DNA of 64,000 bases, taken from the NCBI GenBank assembly GCA_016932575.1, contig JAFGCO010000002.1, positions 62,001 through 126,000 of the forward strand. The letters run 5' to 3'. Numbering within the stretch: position 1 is the first letter of the stretch; every line of letters begins with the position of its first letter. Source of the stretch: a bacterium. GTDB taxonomy: Bacteria; Zhuqueibacterota; QNDG01; JAFGCO01. Positions 36,114-44,995 of this stretch are shown piece after piece. The notes beneath the pieces are model-generated. The model was not told the origin of the DNA, did no database searches, and saw only the letters and a program-made list of their open reading frames with translations. Made by a program: the position numbers and the translations under genes.

Positions 36114-36566
36114 ATGAAAACGATGACTAAAACAGTTGTTTTGCTGATCCTGACCTTTGTACTGGGTGTCATAAGCGGAGCGGTGCTTCAGGGATTTCTC
36201 ATACGCCAGCACATTAAAAAATTTAACAGGCATATGCGCACCCCTGAAGGTTTTATTGAACGATTTGAGAGGATAATCGATCCCACGGATGAACAGAGAA
36301 AAGAAATCAGAGCCATATTAGAAAAGCATCATCAAAAAATGATGCAGTTTCATAAGGAATTCCCTATGCATATGGATTCATTAAAAACAGATCTGGATTC
36401 TATTCTCACTGAAGAGCAAAAGGAAAAACTTAAAAAAATGAGACCATTTATAAAGAAAAAACAACCGGATAAGGATTTGAAAAGATGGCACAGATGGAAA
36501 GAAAAAGATTCTGATTCTCATCCACCTTTTCCTCCACCCCCTCCGCCTTCACCCTTAGAAAAATAA
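36114..36566 (+). CDS. Spy/CpxP-like membrane-anchored periplasmic protein with proline-rich tail
   Basis: 150 residues: one N-terminal TM or uncleaved signal (VVLLILTFVLGVISGAVLQGFLI), then a highly charged helical domain. RFERIIDPTDEQRKEIRAILEKHHQKMMQFHKEF and LDSILTEEQKEKLKKMRP hold the two DPTDEQ/LTEEQ turns that correspond to the LTxxQ motifs of Spy/CpxP and heavy-metal-resistance (zinc-resistance-associated) proteins. The tail is Lys/Trp/His-rich and ends with a run of prolines. It starts 3 bp after the anti-sigma gene and precedes a strong terminator, so the three genes form one unit. It may act as a periplasmic chaperone or metal-sensing brake on the sigma system. Confidence 0.75.
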   Translation: MKTMTKTVVLLILTFVLGVISGAVLQGFLIRQHIKKFNRHMRTPEGFIERFERIIDPTDEQRKEIRAILEKHHQKMMQFHKEFPMHMDSLKTDLDSILTEEQKEKLKKMRPFIKKKQPDKDLKRWHRWKEKDSDSHPPFPPPPPPSPLEK

Positions 36567-36583
36567 CGAATGATTTATTCATG

Positions 36584-36614
36584 AAAAAGCCATCCTTATT
36601 GGATGGCTTTTTTT
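36584..36614 (+). terminator. Strong Rho-independent terminator
   Basis: AAAAGCCATCC and GGATGGCTTTT form an 11-bp perfect stem with a 5-base loop and a T-run, after the sigma/anti-sigma/Spy unit. Confidence 0.95.
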
Positions 36615-36615
36615 A

Positions 36616-36643
36616 TTGACTTTATCATTCAGTGTATTATATT
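36616..36643 (+). promoter_or_regulatory. Promoter of the ferritin-like gene
   Basis: TTGACT (36616-36621), a 16-bp spacer and TATATT (36638-36643) lie 37 bp upstream of the ferritin-like start and just after the preceding terminator. Confidence 0.6.
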
Positions 36644-36680
36644 GAAACGTTTACTAAATGCATTCAAATAGGAGGATAAA

Positions 36681-37193
36681 ATGGGAAAACGAGGCATTGA
36701 AATCCTGGGCGTGGATGTTCAGGAATTAATTAAAATGTTGAATGCCGCACTTTCTGAAGAGTGGCTGGCTTACTATCAGTACTGGATCGGCGCTCGGGTC
36801 ATGGAAGGCCCGATGCGCAGCGAAATTGAACCGGAGCTGCTCGTGCATGCGAATGAAGAACTCAATCATGCCGTCATGGTAGTGAATCGGATTATTCAAT
36901 TGGGCGGAACGCCTGTGCTGACACCGCAGGATTGGATAAAACTGGGCTCATGCGGATATGATGCGCCCACAGATCCCTATGTTGAAGCGATACTGGATCA
37001 AAATTTAAATGGTGAACGATGTGCGATTGAACGATATCAGGGTATTGCAGAGTTTACGCAGGGAAAGGATCATGCAACACATCAGATGGCAACCCAGATC
37101 CTGAATGATGAACTCGAGCATGAACAGGAGATTGAAGACTGGATTATGGATATCCAGCGAATGAAGGAAGATTTGAAAAAATTGAAATTATAA
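36681..37193 (+). CDS. Ferritin-like (bacterioferritin/Dps-like) di-iron protein
   Basis: 170 residues forming a four-helix bundle. Iron-ligand motifs appear in the expected order: ALSEEWLAYYQYW (helix A Glu), HANEELNHAVM (ExxH, helix B), NGERCAIERYQ (helix C Glu) and NDELEHEQEIEDW (ExxH, helix D). Two cysteines (SCGYDAPTD and GERCAIERY) recall the dicysteine Dps-like proteins that detoxify peroxide and store iron in anaerobes, but I cannot fix the subclass by eye. It has its own promoter, a GGAGG ribosome site and a following hairpin, so it is monocistronic. Confidence 0.85.
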   Translation: MGKRGIEILGVDVQELIKMLNAALSEEWLAYYQYWIGARVMEGPMRSEIEPELLVHANEELNHAVMVVNRIIQLGGTPVLTPQDWIKLGSCGYDAPTDPYVEAILDQNLNGERCAIERYQGIAEFTQGKDHATHQMATQILNDELEHEQEIEDWIMDIQRMKEDLKKLKL

Positions 37194-37199
37194 TGGATA

Positions 37200-37232
37200 A
37201 AACCTGGCAGGTTGGATAAACCTGCCAGGTTT
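37200..37232. terminator. Perfect hairpin between convergent genes, probably bidirectional
   Basis: AAACCTGGCAGGTT (37200-37213) and AACCTGCCAGGTTT (37219-37232) form a perfect 14-bp stem with loop GGATA. It lies between the convergent ferritin-like gene and the COQ7-like gene. T-runs are short on both strands, so termination strength is uncertain. Confidence 0.7.
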
Positions 37233-37254
37233 ATGAAAAACAATAAGATGCCGT

Positions 37255-37737
37255 CTATTCTTCTATCTTTTTTAATAATTCACTCCATAAATTCAAATGT
37301 ACGATCTCATCCTGCCGGTCTTTATCAATCATTTGATAGGTCGAATCATCCCAGGGAGCCGATTCGAGTAATTCCTGATAATGAGCAATGGCTTTCGATT
37401 CGGTCCAGATTCCAGCTTTTAATATCATTCTTTTACCTAAAATTTTTGATCCGGTACCAATAACAGCGCCAACTATCCAAAATGCCCAGCGATACCAGGC
37501 AGGTTTAAATTCATATTCATAGAGTTTGACAAGATAATCCTGAACATGGCCTATCTCATTTTTCATGGCGGCTATCAAGCTGACTTTTAATTCGGGAAAA
37601 CGATTGGAGATATGAAAACGATATACATTGACGGCCATGATTTCCAAGTTATGAAGATCCAACAATGATTTTCTGATTTGCTTTTTTTCAGTCAGAGATA
37701 ATTTCTGACCCCGCAGTTTTATGTTTTTATCGAACAT
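37255..37737 (-). CDS. COQ7-like ferritin-fold di-iron membrane-associated protein
   Basis: 160 residues with ferritin-fold ligands in order: LEIMAVNVYRFH (first Glu, residue 32), MKNEIGHVQDYL (ExxH), WTESKAIAHYQELL (third-helix Glu) and DRQDEIVHLNLW (ExxH). A hydrophobic, glycine-rich hairpin (WAFWIVGAVIGTGSKILG) lies between the two halves, as in demethoxyubiquinone hydroxylase (COQ7/UbiF-type), which docks on the membrane. An oxidase or hydroxylase role on a quinone-like substrate is possible, but the name rests on fold only. It lies 27 bp downstream of cdsA on the same strand and probably shares its transcript. Confidence 0.7.
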   Translation of the reverse strand: MFDKNIKLRGQKLSLTEKKQIRKSLLDLHNLEIMAVNVYRFHISNRFPELKVSLIAAMKNEIGHVQDYLVKLYEYEFKPAWYRWAFWIVGAVIGTGSKILGKRMILKAGIWTESKAIAHYQELLESAPWDDSTYQMIDKDRQDEIVHLNLWSELLKKIEE

Positions 37738-37764
37738 CTTTATCCTCTGAAATGAAAAATTTTT

Positions 37765-38592
37765 TTATCCGATTCCGAACAATCTCATTGAAAGATACAC
37801 AAGCGGTGTGACAATAAGCGGACTGTCGAACCGGTCCAGAAAGCCGCCATGGCCGGGAAGCAGACCGGATGAATCCTTGACTCCCGCGTCCCGTTTTATG
37901 AATGATTCGATCAGATCGCCGATTTGACCGAATGAACCGACAATCGCGCCCAATATGATCGAATGCAGCAGGGATGTATGCGGCACAAACAGAAATCGGA
38001 TAAAAATGGCCGAAGGAACACTGACGACAAATCCGGCGATCGCCCCCTCCCAGGTTTTTTTCGGACTGATTTTCTTGAAGAGAGGATGACGTCCAAATTT
38101 GGAGCCCCAAAAATACGCGGCCGTGTCGCACAGCCAGATGGTAAAAAATATCTGCATCACCAGCCAACCGCCGGTAATGTGTGAAAATCCCGCTGTTTTC
38201 GGAAATTGTCGAATCAGTATAAGCGATGAAAAAAAGGAGAGATAGAGCCACCCAAAAATGGTAATCGCAATATTGATAATTGGATGAGATTTATTCCGAA
38301 ACATTTCACAAATCATACAAGAAGTTAAAGCAATGAAAATAACGGGATAAATATATTTTAGCTGGAATAAATACACCGATAAAGTCATCAGAATCACAGA
38401 GCCGATACCAAGAATAATATTTGGAGAAAATCCCTTGTTTTTGTATAGCTGATAAAATTCCGACAATGCCACAGTCTCTATAATGAGCACAACAATCACC
38501 ATCCATATCTTTCCCAACAAAGTACACACAAGAATCGCAGGAATACCGACTCCTGCAACAATCAACCTAAATCCCAATTCACGCATATTCAT
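37765..38592 (-). CDS. cdsA: Phosphatidate cytidylyltransferase CdsA
   Basis: About 275 residues. I chose the ATG at 38592 because GGAG lies nine bases upstream; the longest frame would begin at 38682 with a charged extension lacking a site. The protein makes CDP-diacylglycerol from phosphatidic acid and CTP at the inner membrane, the entry point to phospholipid synthesis. Eight or so TM helices precede the C-terminal signature SFIKRDAGVKDSSGLLPGHG, then GFLDRFDS, which carries the KD and D-R-x-D residues of the CDS family. PKKTWEGAIAGF is another conserved block. Its neighbours are a COQ7-like gene downstream and clpC upstream. Confidence 0.95.
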   Translation of the reverse strand: MNMRELGFRLIVAGVGIPAILVCTLLGKIWMVIVVLIIETVALSEFYQLYKNKGFSPNIILGIGSVILMTLSVYLFQLKYIYPVIFIALTSCMICEMFRNKSHPIINIAITIFGWLYLSFFSSLILIRQFPKTAGFSHITGGWLVMQIFFTIWLCDTAAYFWGSKFGRHPLFKKISPKKTWEGAIAGFVVSVPSAIFIRFLFVPHTSLLHSIILGAIVGSFGQIGDLIESFIKRDAGVKDSSGLLPGHGGFLDRFDSPLIVTPLVYLSMRLFGIG

Positions 38593-38841
38593 TACATACA
38601 ACTCCAAAATTGATGGATGTGCCGGACTGAAAGTAAATATCATTAATTCAGATCGATGTAATAAAATCAGAGCATCGTTCATTTGAATGATGTATTTATC
38701 AAGCTGACCAGCATGATTGAAATACGGAAAAGCGCGGTAAAATTAATAATACCACGCACACCAGGATGATACAATCAAGTCAAATAAAAAATGAAATTTA
38801 TTTAATGGTTGACAAAGTACAGGAAGATAAACATGGTCCCA

Positions 38842-41331
38842 TTAATTTGTATCTTCCGAATTAACTTCTTTTGGTGTTTCTTCTGCTTGCTTTTTAGAAG
38901 GCTTTTTTTCAGATTTCATTAACATGAATTTAAGTTTGTCATCTTCGACCTTGACTTCAATTTTACTGCCTTCCGGATATTTGTCCCGCAAAATTTCTTC
39001 CGCAAGAGGATCTTCCAAATATTTTCTTATGGTCCGTCGTATCTGGCGGGCGCCATACACTGGATCATACCCAAGATCTGCTAAAAATTCTTTTGCCTCT
39101 TGTGTCAGTGACACAGAGATATTCCGATCCTTGATACCGACCAATGATTCATCCATTAAAATATCAATAATATCAATGATATGATCTCTATTCAATGAGC
39201 GGAAAACAGCGACTTCATCAATCCGATTGATAAATTCTGGACTGAACAATTTTTTTGTTTCCTCTATCATCGATGACCGCATCGATTCATAATCAATCTC
39301 GCCCTCTTTCCTGCTGAATCCCAATCCTCCTTTTTGAACCGATCGCGTTCCCAAATTTGAAGTCATGATCAAAATCGTATTTTTAAAATCAACCTTGCGT
39401 CCCAAGCCATCAGTAAGTCTCCCCTCATCCAATATCTGCAAAAGCAGATTAAATACATCCGGATGTGCTTTCTCAATTTCATCAAGCAAAACGACAGAGT
39501 ATGGATGGCGCCGCACTTTTTCTGTCAATTGTCCGCCCTCTTCATACCCTACATACCCTGGAGGTGCGCCAGTCATTCGTGATACAGAAAATTTTTCCAT
39601 AAATTCGGACATATCCACACGGATTAAAGCACTTTCATCATCAAACAGATAGGTCGCCAGCACACGGGCCAGATATGTCTTGCCAACACCTGTCGGCCCC
39701 AGAAATATAAATGATCCGATAGGACGATTGGGATCTTTCAAACCGGCTCTTGTACGCTGAATCGCCCGGCTCAGCAGATTGACCACCTCATCCTGTCCGA
39801 CGACTTTTTCCTTTAAAGCATTTGCCATATTTAATAATTTTTCAGACTCAGACTGTGCAACGCGTGAAACAGGGATACCCGTCATCATAGAAATCACTTC
39901 AAATACATCCTCGTCTTTCACTTCTGCCAAAACTTCCCCTTCTTCCGCTTCCCATCGGTTTTTCGCTTCATCAAGTTCAACAATCAATCGTTTTTCCCGA
40001 TCCCGCAGAACTGCAGCTTTCTCAAATTCCTGGTTATGAATGACATTTTCCTTTTCTGAACGTATAACCTTCAATCTTTCTTCGAGCATGGTTATTTCAC
40101 GCGGGACGGATATGTTTGCCAAATGCACTTTGGCACCTGCTTCGTCCATAACATCAATGGCCTTATCCGGTAAAAATTTATCCGAGATATACCTATCTGA
40201 ATAATAGACAGCAGCATCAATCGCGTTATCTGTATATTGAACACGGTGATGTTTTTCGTAACGTCCCTGTAATCCCTTTAAAATTGCCAATGTATCTTCA
40301 ACAGAGGGTGGTTCGACCATAACTTTCTGAAAACGTCTTTCAAGCGCACCGTCTTTCTCTATATATTGACGATATTCATCCAGCGTTGTTGCTCCGATGC
40401 ACTGCAGTTCACCTCTTGCAAGAGCCGGTTTGAACATATTTGAAGCATCCAGAGAACCTGAAGCACCGCCTGCACCCACAATGGTATGCAATTCGTCAAT
40501 GAACAATATCACATTCTTTGACTTGACCAGTTCATTCATGATGGCTTTCATGCGTTCTTCAAACTGTCCCCGATATTTTGTACCGGCAACAATTGAACCT
40601 AAATCCAGAGTGACGACACGTTTATTATGCAATACTCGGGATACTTTCTTTTCGTTAATTCGCATGGCAAGCCCTTCTGCAATGGCTGTCTTGCCTACAC
40701 CGGGTTCTCCTATCAGAACGGGATTATTCTTCTTTCTTCTTGAAAGTATTTGTGCAACACGCTGAATTTCATCATCTCTGCCAATCACAGGATCAAGTTC
40801 ATTTTTCTGAGACAATTCGGTTAAATCCCGGCCAAAGTGATCCAGCGCCGGAGTTTGTGATTTGGCTTTGGGCGCTGCCCGGGATACACTTGTTCCCTTC
40901 ATAATATTTTCAAGCTCATCACGAACATTCTCATACATGATATCAAAACTTTGCAGGACCTGAGCAGCAACACCTTCCGAATCCCGTAATAAGGCCAGCA
41001 AAAGATGTTCTGTCCCTATGGTGTTTGATTTAAATCTTTCCGCTTCAGCGGCTGCCACGCGCAGGACACGTTCTGCCCGTTTGGTAAATGGTATCGTGCC
41101 ATCTGTAATCGTACCACCAGTTGACCGAACCGCATCTTCCACTGCCTTTTTTATTTCATCGAGATCAAGATTGATATTCTGTAAAATTTCAACACCGATT
41201 CCTCCACCTTCACGAATCAAACCCAAAAGAAGATGCTCAGTACCAATATAATCATGTCCCAGCCGAATCGCTTCTTCTCTGGAAAGTTGGATAACCACTT
41301 GAACGCGCTGGGAAAAATTATTTCGTATCAT
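38842..41331 (-). CDS. clpC: ATP-dependent Clp protease ATPase subunit ClpC
   Basis: 829 residues. The double N-domain (about 1-145) has the repeated GTEHLLL(G/A)L(I/L)R motif. D1 AAA+ has Walker [10 protein letters not shown] near 210 and Walker [11 protein letters not shown] middle region carries a UVR-type motif ([17 protein letters not shown]) that separates ClpC from ClpB. D2 has GPTGVGKT near 550 and [16 protein letters not shown], then a C-terminal domain with a Lys/Glu-rich tail. It unfolds damaged or regulatory proteins for ClpP. It has its own candidate promoter and lies downstream of lolD. No ctsR or mcsAB genes accompany it here. Confidence 0.97.
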   Translation of the reverse strand: MIRNNFSQRVQVVIQLSREEAIRLGHDYIGTEHLLLGLIREGGGIGVEILQNINLDLDEIKKAVEDAVRSTGGTITDGTIPFTKRAERVLRVAAAEAERFKSNTIGTEHLLLALLRDSEGVAAQVLQSFDIMYENVRDELENIMKGTSVSRAAPKAKSQTPALDHFGRDLTELSQKNELDPVIGRDDEIQRVAQILSRRKKNNPVLIGEPGVGKTAIAEGLAMRINEKKVSRVLHNKRVVTLDLGSIVAGTKYRGQFEERMKAIMNELVKSKNVILFIDELHTIVGAGGASGSLDASNMFKPALARGELQCIGATTLDEYRQYIEKDGALERRFQKVMVEPPSVEDTLAILKGLQGRYEKHHRVQYTDNAIDAAVYYSDRYISDKFLPDKAIDVMDEAGAKVHLANISVPREITMLEERLKVIRSEKENVIHNQEFEKAAVLRDREKRLIVELDEAKNRWEAEEGEVLAEVKDEDVFEVISMMTGIPVSRVAQSESEKLLNMANALKEKVVGQDEVVNLLSRAIQRTRAGLKDPNRPIGSFIFLGPTGVGKTYLARVLATYLFDDESALIRVDMSEFMEKFSVSRMTGAPPGYVGYEEGGQLTEKVRRHPYSVVLLDEIEKAHPDVFNLLLQILDEGRLTDGLGRKVDFKNTILIMTSNLGTRSVQKGGLGFSRKEGEIDYESMRSSMIEETKKLFSPEFINRIDEVAVFRSLNRDHIIDIIDILMDESLVGIKDRNISVSLTQEAKEFLADLGYDPVYGARQIRRTIRKYLEDPLAEEILRDKYPEGSKIEVKVEDDKLKFMLMKSEKKPSKKQAEETPKEVNSEDTN

Positions 41332-41453
41332 CTACAATTCCTTATCAGTCAGTATTTATTGATATCTTTAGCAAATTTCAAGCCATTCAATAATATTAAA
41401 CGACAAGATCAAAAATAACGTTTCAGTCTCTTAATTTTTCACTCACCAAGAAT

Positions 41454-41482
41454 AATCTACTCAATTACTGAACCAATATCAA
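41454..41482 (-). promoter_or_regulatory. Candidate clpC promoter
   Basis: On the minus strand TTGATA (41482-41477), a 17-bp spacer and TAGATT (41459-41454) lie in the 171-bp gap between lolD and clpC. No CIRCE or CtsR-like repeat is evident. Confidence 0.45.
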
Positions 41483-41502
41483 CCACAAAATGAAATCAAA
41501 AA

Positions 41503-42204
41503 TTACATTTTGGACTTAATTTGACCATCCATCAGTTCAATAACACGATCTGCCTTATCAGCCAATTCATGGTTGTGGGTAACAACAACAAATGTTTTCC
41601 CGGTACGACGAACCAGTTCCCACATGAGTTGATGAAGCGCTTCACTGTTTTTTAGATCCAAATTACCCGAAGGTTCGTCTGCTAAAATGATTTTCGGATC
41701 GTTCATTAAAGCGCGTGCAAATGCGACACGTTGTTGTTCACCACCGGAAAGTTCACGCGGACGATGATATAACCGCTTATCCAGACCAACCTGTTGCAAC
41801 AAAAGGTTCGCCCGGGCCATTGCTTCATCTTCACTTTTCCTGAGGATCAATCCGGGCATAGCCACATTTTCAATCGCAGTAAATTCAGGAAGCAAATGGT
41901 GAAACTGAAATACAAATCCGATATGTTGATTTCTGAAATGAGCAAGTTGAATATCTGTCATTTTAAATATATCGGTTTTATATAAAAAAACGTGTCCCTG
42001 AGTTGGTCGATCCAGTGTGCCCAGAATGTGAAGCAATGTGCTTTTTCCGGCTCCGGAATGGCCTACGATGGCAAGAATTTCTCCTTCATGAACTGAGATT
42101 TCAATATTCTTCAATACACGGAGAATCTGTGCTCGATTTACCTGATACTCTTTATGAATCTGTTTTGCACTGAGTAAAATGTGACGTGACTTGGACAGTT
42201 TCAA
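41503..42204 (-). CDS. lolD: Lipoprotein-releasing ABC transporter ATPase LolD
   Basis: 233 residues. Walker A is GHSGAGKST near 48-56, the Q-loop is [18 protein letters not shown], the signature is [15 protein letters not shown], Walker B is [12 protein letters not shown] and the switch is VVVTHN. The MacB/LolD subfamily is indicated by the short NBD and by the [25 protein letters not shown] block. It powers transfer of lipoproteins from the inner membrane to a LolA-type carrier. It lies 6 bp after the LolC/E permease gene, so the two are co-transcribed. Its functional neighbours in this window include two LolA-like proteins tied to RND exporters, which are a separate matter. Confidence 0.93.
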   Translation of the reverse strand: MKLSKSRHILLSAKQIHKEYQVNRAQILRVLKNIEISVHEGEILAIVGHSGAGKSTLLHILGTLDRPTQGHVFLYKTDIFKMTDIQLAHFRNQHIGFVFQFHHLLPEFTAIENVAMPGLILRKSEDEAMARANLLLQQVGLDKRLYHRPRELSGGEQQRVAFARALMNDPKIILADEPSGNLDLKNSEALHQLMWELVRRTGKTFVVVTHNHELADKADRVIELMDGQIKSKM

Positions 42205-42210
42205 TATCTC

Positions 42211-43458
42211 CTATTCATAGCGAATGGCTTTTACAGGGTCCAAACTCGCGGCTCTTCGTGCAGGATATACGGCTGCGAGCAAACAAAGTCCGATAGCGGC
42301 AATACCAATGGCGATGAAATCGACCGGTTGCATCCTGACAGGGAGTGTGCTTAAAAAATAAACATCTCCGGGCAGTGAAATAAAATGATAAGTCTGCTGA
42401 GCCCAGCACAAACCAAATCCGATTAATTCTCCCAAAATCGTACCAAATATTCCCACCACAAGTCCTTCAAATAAAAATATTCTCATAACGCTTCTTGAAG
42501 TGCTCCCCATTGATTTTAAAATCCCGATTTCCCGGGTTTTTTCCATGACGACCATAATCAGCGTACTGATGATATTAAACGCTGCCACTAAAATGATCAG
42601 ACACAAGATAATGAACATAGCAATTTTTTCAAGCTGCATCCATGAAAATAAATTTTTACGCATATCAAACCAGGATAAGGCAAAATATGGAAATCCCAAC
42701 CGTTCATCAATTTTTTCGATTACCTGATTGGCATGATATACATCGCTTAATCGAATTTCGATACCGGATACCTTTTCACCGAATTTAAACAATTTTTGTG
42801 CAGCTTCAATTGATATGTAAGCGTAACTGTTGTCATATTCAAACATACCAGTTTCAAAATATCCGGTCACCACAAACGGCATGACTTCCGGCACCTGAAA
42901 CATCGATCGGACACCCTTGGGGCTCATAATAACAACCACATCATTGGTATCCGCGAAAATTTGATCTGCAAGATACCGTCCCAGTACGATGCCATAGCGC
43001 TTTCTTCCATCGCTCAGTCGGATTTGATTAAGATTTAACTCGCCATAAATGATATTCTGATCCAGATCAGAAACATCACCCAGTGTCGACGGATCTGCTG
43101 CCTTTACGATCACACCCGCGGAATAGTCACTATGCCGAATCATTCCTTTATCCAGTATGTAGGGAGACATTCCTGTTATCTCAGGAATATCACGAATTAT
43201 TTCCTGCACAGCCCGGTAGTCCTCAATACCCCGGTCATGAAAAGTCCGCAAGCGGATATGCGTGTCAAAACCAAGAATCCGATCCCTGACTTCAGATTCA
43301 AAGCCGTTCATCACCGATAAAACGATGATCAATGCCGCAACACCAATAGTAACACCCAGAATCGAAATATAGGTAATGGTGTTAATAAATCCGGTTTTCC
43401 GCCTTGATTTCAAATACCGACGCGCAATAAACAGCTCATATGATAGTAATCGTCTCAT
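42211..43458 (-). CDS. lolC: Lipoprotein-releasing system permease LolC/LolE
   Basis: 415 residues: an N-terminal TM helix (about 28-50, ITYISILGVTIGVAALIIVLSVMNGFE), a periplasmic domain to about 270, then three TM helices in the FtsX/MacB C-terminal arrangement (IAMFIILCLIILVAAFNIISTL; MRIFLFEGLVVGIFGTILG; FIAIGIAAIGLCLLAAVYPARRAA). MNGFE after TM1 and the ending ARRAASLDPVKAIRYE are family hallmarks. Only one permease is present beside LolD, as in lineages where a single LolC/E-like protein forms a homodimer, so the C or E label is arbitrary. Confidence 0.9.
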   Translation of the reverse strand: MRRLLSYELFIARRYLKSRRKTGFINTITYISILGVTIGVAALIIVLSVMNGFESEVRDRILGFDTHIRLRTFHDRGIEDYRAVQEIIRDIPEITGMSPYILDKGMIRHSDYSAGVIVKAADPSTLGDVSDLDQNIIYGELNLNQIRLSDGRKRYGIVLGRYLADQIFADTNDVVVIMSPKGVRSMFQVPEVMPFVVTGYFETGMFEYDNSYAYISIEAAQKLFKFGEKVSGIEIRLSDVYHANQVIEKIDERLGFPYFALSWFDMRKNLFSWMQLEKIAMFIILCLIILVAAFNIISTLIMVVMEKTREIGILKSMGSTSRSVMRIFLFEGLVVGIFGTILGELIGFGLCWAQQTYHFISLPGDVYFLSTLPVRMQPVDFIAIGIAAIGLCLLAAVYPARRAASLDPVKAIRYE

Positions 43459-43519
43459 TTTTATGATAGAAATATGCTATTTCTCTTCCTTTATCTTCGA
43501 TCCATTCCTTTGTGTTGTA

Positions 43520-44803
43520 CTATTTTTCAATCAGCATTTTCTTTGCAGACATTGCGTATGGTGTCTGTAAACAGTAAATATATAAACCGCTGCATAATTC
43601 AGAAGCATTTATATTTAGAGAATAATGTCCTGACTGTTGATACTCATGATCCACAGGGGATTTAACCAATTTGCCGTTCATGTCGTAAATATTCACTGAA
43701 ACAGAGGTATTTGCTGACAATGTATAGAAAATTGTCGTGACCGGATTGAAGGGATTGGGATAATTCTGGTAAAGATCGAACGTTATTGGAAATACCTCTT
43801 CGTTATCGATACCCGTGCCTGGCGGAGAATACAAAAATGTCTCCCCGCTGGTCGAACTGTCTTCTTTCAAACCGCCGAAGACAATCACCTGATTCCCATA
43901 TATCGCCGCTGCTGATTTTGTAACAGCAAGGGGCATATCCATTTCCTGCATCCACGATTCTGTTGTAAAATCGAATTTCCACGTATCATTGAGTATACTG
44001 CCCGAACCCGACATCACGTAAGCGCATTGATCGGTCTGTGTGACCGCAGCAAATTTTCTGGCGCATGGATGCGGAACCGTCCTCGGAATCGTTGTCCATT
44101 GGTCCTCGGCGATGTTGTAGTAAAAATCAACTTCCCAATAACTCAGAACATAGGCTTTATCACCGTGTTTGGCCACGGCGGCGCCTTCCAGCGGTCCCAA
44201 GCAATCCTGTAATCGTTCCCAGGTTTGAGTGTGCAGATTGTATCGCCATAAATCATTCATAACGCCCGTCGCACCGACGCCACCGACAATGTACAAATAG
44301 TCCTCATGGGTAAAAGAAGCATGATTCCGGCGTGCTGGCGGGGGATTGTTTGCGGGAATCTCAGGAATATAATTATTATCAGTAAAAGTGACCAGATCGT
44401 TGAGCAGGTCTCCTTCGTCATTCTCCCCTCCGAAAAGTACAAACCGGCCGTCGGATAATTGAACGATGCTGTGCCCGTATCTGGGTTCGGGTTTATCGCT
44501 TTCCGGTTCGATCTGATTCCAGCTGCCATTTTTAAAAGTATATGTATCATTAAAGTAATCACCCGCTGAATTTTTACCTCCAACCAGCATGACCGTGCCA
44601 TCAGGCTGTTGAACCATGCCGTGTCCATATCGTGCATCAGGTGAATTCTGTGGTACGATTTGATTCCACTCCTGACTCAGTACCGGCAGAACAAATATAA
44701 GTAGTAGTAGCGGTGCAGACAAAAGAAAGTCAATCGATATAAATCTTCCTTTCGTTTGAACAGCACAAACGTCTGGCCTTTTCCATTTTAAAGATCCCGT
44801 CAT
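43520..44803 (-). CDS. Secreted kelch-repeat protein with type IX secretion C-terminal sorting domain
   Basis: 427 residues. A long n-region precedes the hydrophobic signal segment FLLSAPLLLLIFVLPVLSQ. The body has about five kelch units (RYGHGMVQQPDGTVMLVGG, RYGHSIVQLSDGRFVLFGG, NHASFTHEDYLYIVGG, KFAAVTQTDQCAYVMSG, SAAAIYGNQVIVFGG), enough for a beta-propeller of five to six blades. The last 80 residues are a Por/T9SS sorting domain: FDLYQNYPNPFNPVTTIFYT, VSVNIYDMNGKLVKS, SGLYIYCLQT, KKMLIEK. The protein should cross the outer membrane by the type IX system. It starts after GGGGGAGGAGAT. It is an unexpected guest between lysS and lolC in a housekeeping row. Confidence 0.88.
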   Translation of the reverse strand: MTGSLKWKRPDVCAVQTKGRFISIDFLLSAPLLLLIFVLPVLSQEWNQIVPQNSPDARYGHGMVQQPDGTVMLVGGKNSAGDYFNDTYTFKNGSWNQIEPESDKPEPRYGHSIVQLSDGRFVLFGGENDEGDLLNDLVTFTDNNYIPEIPANNPPPARRNHASFTHEDYLYIVGGVGATGVMNDLWRYNLHTQTWERLQDCLGPLEGAAVAKHGDKAYVLSYWEVDFYYNIAEDQWTTIPRTVPHPCARKFAAVTQTDQCAYVMSGSGSILNDTWKFDFTTESWMQEMDMPLAVTKSAAAIYGNQVIVFGGLKEDSSTSGETFLYSPPGTGIDNEEVFPITFDLYQNYPNPFNPVTTIFYTLSANTSVSVNIYDMNGKLVKSPVDHEYQQSGHYSLNINASELCSGLYIYCLQTPYAMSAKKMLIEK

Positions 44804-44995
44804 ATCTCCTCCCCCGTTTATCGTTTAGGAATTGCACCTTGAAACAAATTGTATTGAAAGTCTGAGACCTTCCTATTTATGCACCGAAACAGAATACTCC
44901 GGATCCAAATTTACTTTTCAATCGCACAATATATTTTATGCATACTGGATAAGTTTCAAACATCTAATTATTTGAGGTAATAACCTGATCCCCGA

